DNA of 64,000 nt from assembly GCA_973895155.1 (NCBI GenBank), contig OZ316898.1, positions 14,508,001 to 14,572,000 on the forward strand, in the 5' to 3' direction. Below are positions 56,040 to 64,000 of the stretch, one piece after another. Origin of the DNA: Marsupella aquatica (Eukaryota > Marchantiophyta). Both the position numbers and the translations under genes were made by a program. How positions within the stretch are numbered: position 1 is the stretch's first letter; each line of letters opens with the position of its first letter. Below the pieces are notes generated by a model. It saw only the letters and a list, made by a program, of their open reading frames with translations, did not search any database and was not told the origin of the DNA.

Positions 56040-57193
56040 GTACTCGGGGGCGAGAAATAGGGTGAATCCCATTTTTTGTCCTTCCAACAGTGTCGGGCCC
56101 TTCTCACCGCGAGTTAGTGTCAGCCGCGAGTTAGTGCCAGCCGCGAGTTAGTGCCAGGGCGTTCTGCTCTTTCCTGCCCAGGCCCATCGTGCCTCCAATG
56201 CTGCATCGTGCCTTCCTGCTCAGGCCCGACATTGCTCAAGCCCTCCATAGCTTCAAGCTGCTGATCGAGCACTGCCTAGCTCCCTTGCCTCCATTGCTCC
56301 ACGCTGCATCGTGCCCCTGATTGTGCCTCCATCGCTGTTGCTCAGGCCCGACATTGCCCAGCCCTCCATAGCTTTGAGCTGCTGAGCACTGCAGCCTAGG
56401 TTTGGTTCCTCCATCGCTCCATCCTTGCCTCCATCACTGTTGCTTTCCAGATTGAACCTGTGCGCGCTGCTGCCTCCGTCGCTCCATCCTCGCCTCCATC
56501 CTTGCCTCCATTGCTATTGCATTTCTGCTTCACTGCTTCACAAATTTCCTGCTTTGTTGTGACCTGCAGTTGCTTTCCAGATCAAGCCTGTCGCTGCTGC
56601 CTCCATTGCTCCATCCAGGGCCTCCATTGCTGCTGCTGCTGTGCTGCTGTGCTGCTTTCCTATTGCTTTGTTGCTTTTCTGCTTCGCAAATTTCCTGCTT
56701 TGCTGTTAGCTGCAGCTGCTTCCTAGATCGAGCTGCTTTCCAAATCGAGCTGCTTTCCAAATCGAGCTACTTTCCAAATCGAGCTGCTTTCCTAATCAAG
56801 CTGGATGCTTCCCAGGTCAATCTGCTCCCCTTGCTCAAGCTGCTTCCTAACATCTAGCTTCTTTTGAAGATTGCGAGCTGCATCCAGAAATTGTGAGGTT
56901 CTTGCTGAGAGTGGGAGTAGGATTGAGGTGCCATTGGGGAGAGCTGCACTGCTAATTACAAAGGCAATAGCAAGAATCCAAGGCCGATTTCAACATTTTG
57001 AGACAGGTGGGAATTGTTGTGTTATAAGAAATTTGATTGGAATTTCTCTGGTGCATGAAACTTTAGGGTTGAGGATGCAATTCATTTCTCTCATGCATCA
57101 TTTTGCTGGCAGAGATCATGTGGTTGAATAAGCTGAGCAACACATTGTAATTTTGTACTGCCTATGTGCTCTGTAGGACTGACTACCTGAAAA
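56040..57193. repeat. Repeat-rich region upstream of the acidic gene
   Basis: Holds CCGCGAGTTAGTGCCAG in about three tandem copies (56108-56160), irregular CTCCATCGCTCCAT/CTTGCCTCCATTGCT and GCTGCT repeats (56200-56700), and four copies of the 17-bp ATCGAGCTGCTTTCCAA (about 56728-56797). The long Cys/Leu-rich frames here come from the repeats. 56871-57131 is an 86-codon frame without known domain. It may include the promoter and leader of the next gene. Confidence 0.6.
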
Positions 57194-58068
57194 ATGGCTG
57201 GGACGAATGATGATTGCCAAGAAATTGAAAATTGGATGTTTCTAGACCAATGTGCAGGTATCATTTAATTTACTCATGCCTTCCATTTTTGTTTATTTGA
57301 GCATGTCCACTTGTACCAATTGTGAGTCTTCTTCTACAAGCTGTGAGAATTTTAAAATGTGAAGAGAGTCTATTTCTCATACTTGAATTCTTGTATGTTC
57401 TTTTATTTATGTGTGCAGATAATGAGTCTCAATCAGCATCTGAGAAGGCCGACACTGATGTAGATGAAGCAAATGGTTCCCATGCAGATGAAGATGTCCA
57501 AAGCTATGGTGATTCTGATGCTGAGGAAATGGTACTTCCTGTGAGACCAAAATTGCCAGTTGTATCCAGTAGATCTGTCCTACCAAGCCATATCCAAGAT
57601 ATGAGCAACTCAAAAGTCAACAAGGGCAAGGCTAAGGTTTGCAGCGGAAAGAAACGAGAGACAGTTGATTCTGTCCACCTAGCATATCTAGGTGCAGCTT
57701 ATAATGTGTACTTTGAGATTTACAGCACCAAGATGGCTCAGAAAGGAAGGAAGGTCAGTCAACTTATCCTAGGCAAAGTGTGGACTGATTTGTATGCCTT
57801 TTACAAAGCAGAGTATCCACATTCAAAATTTGCACTAGAGTCACTAAAGGACCGTCTTCGAGATACACTAAAGGATATACAAACTGGCACCTCCAATGAC
57901 GGTATAAGTGAGAAGGTTTGAATGCAAAGTGCTGTTGTCTTGGAGAAAATCATGAAGACTGACCGGCATGCATCTAGGAATCTACTAGGAACCAGGAAGA
58001 TTTTGATGACAGGGAACACTCAGACTAATGTTGTGCCTCCCTTGCCTACTCCAGTTGGTTCTGGTGAT
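57194..58068 (+). pseudogene. Acidic gene with one intron, cut off by a CACTA-type end
   Basis: ATG 57194 (MAGTNDDCQEIENWMFLDQCA) ends at a GT donor at 57258. A TTTATTTATGTGTGCAG acceptor leads into exon 2 at 57419, keeping the frame (intron 161 bp, phase 1). Exon 2 is acidic (ADNESQSASEKADTDVDEANGSHADEDVQS), then basic with a possible nuclear signal (NKGKAKVCSGKKRE). An alpha-helical region follows (YLGAAYNVYFEIYSTKMAQKGRKVSQLILGKVWTDLYAFYKAEYPHSKFALESLKDRLRDTLKDIQTG) that resembles a SANT/Myb-like fold only loosely. TGA at 57919-57921 gives 188 residues. The same frame then stays open for 49 more codons up to the CACTAG terminus at 58069, so the stop is probably a nonsense mutation and the gene is truncated. 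Family unknown. Confidence 0.65.
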
Positions 58069-58110
58069 CACTAGTAGAAATACCCCCTATTTTTTACCAA
58101 ACCACTATTG
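58069..58110 (+). mobile_element. CACTA-2 terminus; partner end not found in the window
   Basis: CACTAGTAGAAATACCCCC followed by TTTTTTACCAAACCACTATTGACTACTATGAC is a CACTA-type left end with subterminal short repeats. It interrupts an open coding frame (preceding bases GAT). A matching right end of the form TTTCTACTAGTG followed by GAT was not seen up to 64000, so the element either extends past the window or is truncated. Its family differs from CACTA-1. Confidence 0.6.
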
Positions 58111-58467
58111 ACTACTATGACAAGGTTATGGAAGTTTAGGGTGTTATCACTACATATGTCTTAAGTATCACTTCCACAAAGTTTCCACTCATTTGTTGCG
58201 ACTCCTTTGCGATGTTGACTTTACCTACTCTTTTCAATCACTCATTCTTCAAGGTGCAAGGGACATTGTTCATGGTTCAAGGTTGTCCATGCACCTTTGA
58301 AGTTGGATGGGGGATACCACTTAATTACAACATCCCATCATAAGGAAAATGGCAGGTCCACTATCTAAGCTGATTGTCTTAGTTTAGGGTTCTTATGTGA
58401 GTGAGTGCTACTCACCAATTGCCAAACATTCAAGCTTTTTATGTGAGAAAGCTTCAAATAGTAGAGG

Positions 58468-58600
58468 TACCCCCTTACATGAGCCCCTTACATGTCACTG
58501 GCTGAGTACCTTAGTACTCTCCACCGTTGTGCAGTACCCCCTTACATGAGCCCCTTACATGTCACTGGCTGAGAACCTTAGTACTCTCCACCCTTGTGCG
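58468..58600 (+). repeat. 67-bp tandem duplication
   Basis: TACCCCCTTACATGAGCCCC starts at 58468 and again at 58535; the two copies differ at only a few bases. Confidence 0.92.
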
Positions 58601-60929
58601 CGGGAGCAAATGTAGGGTCTTCGTCCGCAAAGAGGGTTTACAAAGGGGAGGGGAGGTGGAGCGAATGAGGCGACTCATTGAGAGGGGCGATCGATAGTCG
58701 ATCAATCAAGGAGGGAACGAAGGTTTATGGAGAAACAATGGGATTCTTAGTGTGCAGTGAGTCGGGCTCTCTGTGATTTCAGGGAGGAGGAAGGGTTTGA
58801 CACCACACTTGAAGCGACCTGACCACATTCAATCGGGTGCTGGGTGCGTTTGCGAGTGCTCCCTGAAGGCATTGCGGGGGCATTGCGGGAAATTTTAGGG
58901 TCGGACGCCAAGTTCGTGGTGCGGGGGTCCGTCTTCCTCCATTAGCTTTGTAAGTCTTTACCTCTTTGCCTTGCATAGCATTGGGAGATGAGAGGAGAGG
59001 AAGTGCTTCTTGCTCTTGCGGTCGAAGACTCTCTGTGATTGAAGGGAGGAGGAAGGGTTTAGGGCCACACTTGAAGCGCAACGTGACCACATTCACCCAG
59101 GTGCTAAGTGCGTCCATCTTCCGCCATTTGCTTGTTGGGTTGTTCTTCGGTCAAGAGGAGAACGAGCTAGAACAAAAACGCGCTGCGACATTGGAGCGGG
59201 CAACATTGGAAGTGCCGGGTTTAGGGTGTCAACTTGTTTTCAAGACCGCTGATCTCTGGTGTGGTGTTGGGTGTGGCTGGTGTTCAGGCAGAGGTGAGAG
59301 GTCCCGTGCGACGCACTGTGGTGCTTCATTGTGCTCTGTTTGTACTCTGTTTGTTCATCTTAACTCTGGAAAATTAATGACAGCAAAAACTATGGTTCAT
59401 ATATAGAAGGTTGTCCCTATTCAAGACCTCTCTTGCTGAATTCTCACCTCACTCTCTCTCGCCCTCTCTCTCGGTCTCCTCTTCCATCGTGTCTTGCTCT
59501 TCCATTGTGTCCACTCTCTGTTGCAAATTTCTCTCTCTTGCGATCCTCAAGTACGTGTCATCATCTCTCCCTCTCTTATGCATGCCCATCACTATAGCAA
59601 TCTCATGTCGGGGTCGGCGTCGAACTTGGATTTCACTATGGAAATGTAGATGGGATCACAGTATATTGTTGGCACTTTCATTCTGCTTCGGCTTGAATTG
59701 CTCTAATCTTATACACTAGTATTCTAGTGTGTAGAAGTGTTGTGCAGAACTAAGGTGGGGTGCGGGGGGTTTTTCTTGCCTTTGCTGAGCTGTGATTTCA
59801 ACTCAACGGTCCTGTCCTTAGTCGCTTAGTGCTTATTTGTGTCTTGCAACAACTTTTCAGACCTGCGCGCCTGCAATGCTTGTACTTTCAGAATCGCAGA
59901 CTTTAGAGTATACTCTTGTACTGTCAATGACTAAATTAGAAGTTATTACGCGCGCCTACATGCTTCACTTGTGTCTTTGGAGGCTTTCGGATTAGAGGTT
60001 GCACAAAGCATGGATGTCATAGCCCTAAACTTCAAATTTTCCTGCATGCAATTCTACCTCTACATTCATGTTTCGGCAACAGGAAGAACGCAAAGGGAGC
60101 AGGTCACTCTTCCATTGACTACTTTGCCACTGTATGTATTCAATGTACAGGACATTAGTCAAATGTGATACTCTATAATGTACTCCTCCACAAACAACTA
60201 ATGAGCCATAGAACTGATGAGCCACACTCTGTCTGTGGCACTTGCAGATCATTTTTCCACCCGTTCGAGAGCTTTCTCTTTTGCCAAGCTAGGCACAAAG
60301 AAATCATTCCAGGGTTTTGTCAACTCCTGAGGTCTGTAATCACTCAGAGCCCTCTACATTGTCATTGCTTTGTCTTCACTGGTGGTCTCAGGGTCGAGCG
60401 TTTGTGCTGCTTATCCTCAAGTATGTACAGAAATCTCTCCCTCTCTTATGCATGCCCATCACTATAGCAATCTCAGGTCGGGGCCAGGGTCAAGCCAGGA
60501 TTTCACTATGGAAGTGTAGACTGGATTTGGGTTATTTGATTGGATTTTATGTATGGGGTGTCGATTGTATTCTACTGGCCTTCTTGCTGTGCTGAGCAAT
60601 GTCCTACTGTGGACTTTTGAATTCTTCTACTGGTTCCCCTTATTTTCGTGGCCCCCAAAATTTATAAAAATTAATGTGTGAAAATGCTAGCCCAACAATT
60701 GCCCACCTTTAATGGCAGAAATCGTTCAGTAATTGCCTGTGTACAATCTCAGAGTCCTAAACTTAAAATTTCCTCCATGCACACAACCCGTCTTGAATTT
60801 AGAACTTGAAATTACAGTTTCTCAAATCTTTGGTATTAATTCATAGTTTTAGTTTCTCATTCTTTGCATGCTTCACTACGTCACTGACTCTGGCCATATA
60901 TTGTGTTGTTTTCTATCGGGGTAGAAGTC
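58601..60929. other. Unassigned region upstream of the PHD gene, with duplicated blocks
   Basis: No gene recognised. Two related blocks about 260 bp apart share CTCTCTGTGATT(T/G) and GGGAGGAGGAAGGGTTT (about 58765-58820 and 59026-59080). A second duplication of about 110 bp lies at 59542-59655 and 60412-60525 (offset 870 bp), carrying CTCTCTTATGCATGCCCATC. CT-rich runs (59450-59580) look like plant 5' UTR or promoter sequence. Promoters of the PHD gene could lie here. Confidence 0.5.
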
Positions 60930-61652
60930 ATGGCTCGTCCAAAACGGTCAGCACACAGAGGCGGATCACAGGTGAGGCACGATTCCATGAGTAGACATCA
61001 TCATTGGTCCAATGCACAAATTCATCAGAAAGCCGCTCATGTCTGTGCCATTTGTGACGATGGAGGTGACCTGGTCATGTGTGATGGCCCCTGCCTGAGA
61101 CAATTCCATGTCAATTCCTGGTCCACTTATGCACCACAAAATGCATGCCCTGGGGTTGGGCTCCGGGGGGACCATCGGGGTGCTTGGACTTGCTTTGATT
61201 GTGCCACTAATATCAGCAAGTGTGCTCAATGTGGCACAAACGGCACTGTTGAGGGGGATCAACCAGAGCTGCGGAAATGTCCTGACAGGTTTTGTGTTCG
61301 TTTTTTTTGTTTGACATGCCTGCCCCATGATAACTCCCTTTGCCCACTACATATTTGTCCTGCTTGTGGGGAGCCTGATGATGACTACTGGATAGACATG
61401 GTCCATTGTCCCAGATGTCCCACAGCCTGGCACCATGAGTGTTTACTAGCCCTTCAGGCAGAAGGGTATGCATGTGACCGCCATATTTATTCCCACTCTG
61501 CACACGGGGTTGATAGGTGGTTTTTGTATTGCCACCTCCATACGATTGACCCTCATTTGCAGACCCCTACGAGAGACCACTTGACTTGGCTATTGCTGGA
61601 TGACACCTCCAGCGCCAGCAACAAAACAAGTGGATCAGCACCAACAGGCTGA
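60930..61652 (+). CDS. Multi-PHD-finger protein (EDM2/NSD-like finger cluster)
   Basis: ATG 60930 gives 240 residues without an intron; the open frame begins slightly upstream but has no other ATG. The N-terminus is basic (MARPKRSAHRGGSQVRHD). Residues 39-91 form a PHD finger (C39-x2-C42, DDGGDLVMCDGPC to C55, H60, C88-x2-C91). Residues 98-146 are a second Cys cluster (CAQCG, KCPDRFC, FFCLTC, CPLHICPAC). Residues 143-203 are a third (C143, C146, C160-x2-C163, WHHEC at 168-171, CHLH at 201-204). The arrangement resembles the finger array of plant EDM2 and NSD-type chromatin proteins, which read histone tails in the nucleus. No catalytic domain is present, so it is a short stand-alone reader or a captured domain. 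It lies about 0.9 kb before the BRCT gene on the same strand. Confidence 0.8.
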   Translation: MARPKRSAHRGGSQVRHDSMSRHHHWSNAQIHQKAAHVCAICDDGGDLVMCDGPCLRQFHVNSWSTYAPQNACPGVGLRGDHRGAWTCFDCATNISKCAQCGTNGTVEGDQPELRKCPDRFCVRFFCLTCLPHDNSLCPLHICPACGEPDDDYWIDMVHCPRCPTAWHHECLLALQAEGYACDRHIYSHSAHGVDRWFLYCHLHTIDPHLQTPTRDHLTWLLLDDTSSASNKTSGSAPTG

Positions 61653-62555
61653 GCTAAATGAATCCAACATTGCACATCTCACATTTTGGACTTTTTAATG
61701 AAGTGGGCACCTCACTGCGCTGTCAACCATAGCTCAGACACACCCCGCTACAGTGAGCTATCGATCGACTTTGTGACTGCATAGTAAATTTGGATCTTGC
61801 TTTTTCAGTTCAGCCATACATGGTTCTGTCCTTATACTTTCGTACACGATGACACCTCCAAAACTAACTAAGTTAACTTATTTTTTGAAGACTGATTAAG
61901 TTAATTGCAATTTCAAAGTTAGGGCCTGCACAAGGATGTCTGTGTTTTTTCCACTTTGAGTGAATCATGTGTATGGCAAGAGACCATAACTGTGAAAGAC
62001 TAAAGATTCCAAGCAGACTGTTGCCTGGAGTAAAACAACATGCATGCATTGGAGTATGAAAATACATATATAGCTCAAATTATGTATTTGTTTCTGCTCT
62101 TAACAAAGGTCATCTTAAGTCGTGTGCCTGACCCATACATTTGTACAATTACAGATGTGACTGGAAATTGGGCAGTTGAATGATATCATTCTCAGTCCCC
62201 ACCACTGTCACGTAAGATACAGGTATTCGAATGTGAATTTAGGCTATATGGAGACAAGACAATATAAAGGGCCACATGTATGCTATGTGTATATTGAAGT
62301 AGGCTGTCGCTCTACTTTCATCAATGTAATTACATGAACACATGGTGAAAATAATTTGACTGAAGAGTATATGGTTTGTCCTATAACTCCGTGCTGGGAT
62401 TTACTGCATGTATTGACTTTCGATCTTGTCATGTGTGCCACAATCAGGGAGCTAGAGTGCACTTTGTGTCATCAGAGAGCATTGGGCTGAAGCATTGAGG
62501 GACAGGCAACGCGGGCACTGGTATTTCTCTATTGGCTTTTATTACAGGAGGCATC
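61653..62555. other. Intergenic DNA between the PHD and BRCT genes
   Basis: No gene recognised. A pyrimidine-rich TTGGCTTTTATTACAG ending at 62548 looks like a splice acceptor just before the BRCT ATG, so a 5' UTR intron is possible. Confidence 0.45.
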
Positions 62556-63482
62556 ATGCCTTCCAAACGGAAGCGTGAACTTGTCCCCCTTCCAACTTCC
62601 CAGTGTGCTCCCATCTTCCAAGGGGTCAGAGTCTTTTTTGTCCCAGGTATTCAGAGTGCAAGATTGGATATCCTTAGGAGAAAACTCATTGAGTGTCACG
62701 GTACAGAGACACAATCTCAACTACAGGACACTGAAGTCACCCATATTATTGCAGAAACATGGGAACATTGTCTGAAAATGGCATCTTGGTCGGTTTTCTA
62801 TGACAAAGTCTTCTTGAGGCATGTCAAAATACTTTCAGCAGAATGGATGTCTGACTCCCTTAGAAAAGGGAGTGTCCAAGATCCTGATGATTACAATTTG
62901 TTTGAGAGCAAGTACAATAGCGTCCAAATGATGAAAGACAGTCGAGATTGGCACAAGGCTCGTAGAATTGCAGGGAGAGGTGGGAGTAGGGTTCCGTCTA
63001 TTGACCAGATCACAAAAGTATACAACAACATTATCCCATATGAGACAGAACCCATCCCAGACCGTACCATGTTCAGAGGTGTGAGGGCTGTTATACTTGA
63101 CAAGTCTATCAAGCCATATAGGGTCTGTCGTTTCAAGAGGGAGATCAGTAGAAGAGGTGGTACAATGATTGAGAAGCTCACTAATGAGACCACCCAACTC
63201 ATTGCTCATTCATATTCTAAGGCATGCCGAGAGTATGGAAAGTCCATAGTACGATGGCTCATCACACATGGGCTGCGTGTGGTCTGCCCTGAATGGGTCA
63301 GGCAATCATTTTCAACAAATATGCGATTAAATGAGCATAAATATGATTTATATGAAATATGGCCAGCAAAGCCATTCATTCCCTATGACGACCCAGAATA
63401 TGTTACTTCTGAGTTCCAAACCACGGATGAAGAGTTTTCTGATAGTGCGTATGATTCTGTTAGCCCTAATGATTATGAATAA
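62556..63482 (+). CDS. Tandem-BRCT protein
   Basis: ATG 62556 (MPSKRKRELVPLP) gives 308 residues, no intron. KRKR at residues 4-7 is a likely nuclear signal. BRCT 1 spans about residues 20-115: IFQGVRVFFVPGIQSARLDILRRKLIECHG, TEVTHIIAE and the conserved Trp in ILSAEWMSDSL (W97). BRCT 2 spans about 172-265: FRGVRAVILDKS, ISRRGG (201-202), TQLIAHSY and VVCPEWVRQSF (W247). BRCT 1 resembles the N-terminal BRCT of X-family DNA polymerases such as Pol lambda, but no polymerase domain follows. The tail (EFQTTDEEFSDSAYDSVSPNDYE) is acidic with Ser/Thr. Tandem BRCTs usually bind phosphopeptides in DNA repair or checkpoint complexes; that role is inferred. The actual start may be preceded by a UTR intron. 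Confidence 0.85.
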   Translation: MPSKRKRELVPLPTSQCAPIFQGVRVFFVPGIQSARLDILRRKLIECHGTETQSQLQDTEVTHIIAETWEHCLKMASWSVFYDKVFLRHVKILSAEWMSDSLRKGSVQDPDDYNLFESKYNSVQMMKDSRDWHKARRIAGRGGSRVPSIDQITKVYNNIIPYETEPIPDRTMFRGVRAVILDKSIKPYRVCRFKREISRRGGTMIEKLTNETTQLIAHSYSKACREYGKSIVRWLITHGLRVVCPEWVRQSFSTNMRLNEHKYDLYEIWPAKPFIPYDDPEYVTSEFQTTDEEFSDSAYDSVSPNDYE

Positions 63483-64000
63483 GGTCTCAACTGTCTGTAT
63501 GCTAGACGGTTACATTTTTGAAGTAAACTTTTGTGTGTTATTTTTTGTCTACAAGACATTACTCCTTTTCATCCTCCAAATGTCTTGGTTTTGCATATGG
63601 AGATGTATGGCAGTGTATGATGTACGTTGTACCATTGACTGGTCAACGACCAAGCACTTCACTGATTATAGCAAGTCTGTTATGATGTTGCTGCCTGCAG
63701 TGAGCAGATGATACGTGAGCAGGTCGGACGCCAGCACAGAGCGGACTTGATAGTGAGTGTGTTTAGCGTCTATGATATTTCCTTCATGAAACTTGCATGT
63801 GTCCCCTCCATGTACTTAGAATATGCAATTGTATAAGCCCGTCTAGTGCAAAGGGTACATAGCCAAGGGGTGCCTACGATAGCTGAAGGTATGGATCAGG
63901 CAAATGAGGATGGACAGCTGGGGCAAAGAAATCAGAGACATACCAATGAAGTGCGACTCCCTTTGCATCACCCACTGAGGATTACACGTCATGACTCCAA
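63483..64000 (+). other. Downstream region with an open frame running off the window
   Basis: From an ATG at 63891 (MDQANEDGQLGQRNQRHTNE) the frame is open to the window end (36 codons). It could be the start of a third gene or an exon; AAGGTATGG at the ATG could also be a splice donor. The rest of the segment shows nothing recognisable. Confidence 0.35.

Noticed and set aside
62556-63482. X-family DNA polymerase or DNA ligase IV
   Set aside because: Only BRCT domains are present; no polymerase, helix-hairpin-helix or ligase motif follows before the stop at 63482.
58069-64000. Right end of CACTA-2 at the TAGTG occurrences near 59726, 59832 and 63846
   Set aside because: None is preceded by sequence complementary to the left end or followed by GAT.

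Overview
This window looks like repeat-dominated nuclear DNA of a land plant. The evidence is the mix of element types: Ty1/copia elements with a TGGTATCAGAGC primer-binding site, a Tat/Athila-like Ty3/gypsy element primed by tRNA-Asp, CACTA (En/Spm) DNA elements, hAT-like MITEs, L1-type LINEs, and a LINE with a C-terminal restriction-like endonuclease. No bacterial, organellar or rRNA features were seen. I cannot name the species; a large, repeat-rich genome is implied. The window is mostly transposons inside transposons, with a short gene-bearing stretch at the right end.

Left block (760-16957). A copia element (copia-A) is flanked by the 5-bp duplication GAAAT. Its 5' LTR is split by a 4.2-kb insert (805-4988) and by a MITE (5094-5338). 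Its RNase H region is split by a second, younger copia element (copia-B, 9436-16092, duplication GAATC, about 2% LTR divergence). The 4.2-kb insert carries two more MITEs. Removing all inserts leaves a copia-A of about 5.1 kb.

Middle block (16963-39620). A diverged MITE copy (17041-17372) and a decayed L1 LINE (about 19150-20253, containing a MITE) lead into a 12.2-kb CACTA element (21960-34180). The CACTA element has TSD CTA, long repeat-rich subterminal regions and exon-like internal frames, but no transposase I could find. It sits in a 147-bp tandem repeat whose neighbouring units preserve the empty site. Next is a 3.6-kb element with inverted-repeat arms of more than 1 kb (34579-38216).

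Right-middle block (38450-54690). A minus-strand LINE is cut in two by a 13.7-kb minus-strand Ty3/gypsy element (39621-53364, TSD ACAAC). The gypsy LTRs, 1674 bp each, differ at only about two positions. Its LTRs are full of a short hairpin repeat, an extra retropepsin-like ORF lies upstream of gag, and a long extra ORF lies between pol and the 3' LTR. A solo copia-type LTR (54772-55116, TSD TGTGT) and an L1 endonuclease fragment follow.

Right end (56040-64000). A short acidic gene with one intron has an in-frame stop and is cut off exactly at a CACTA-type terminus (58069). Downstream, on the same strand, are two intact intronless genes: a multi-PHD-finger protein (60930-61652) and a tandem-BRCT protein (62556-63482). 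They are the best candidates for functional genes here. If the partner CACTA end lies beyond the window, they could also be cargo of that element.
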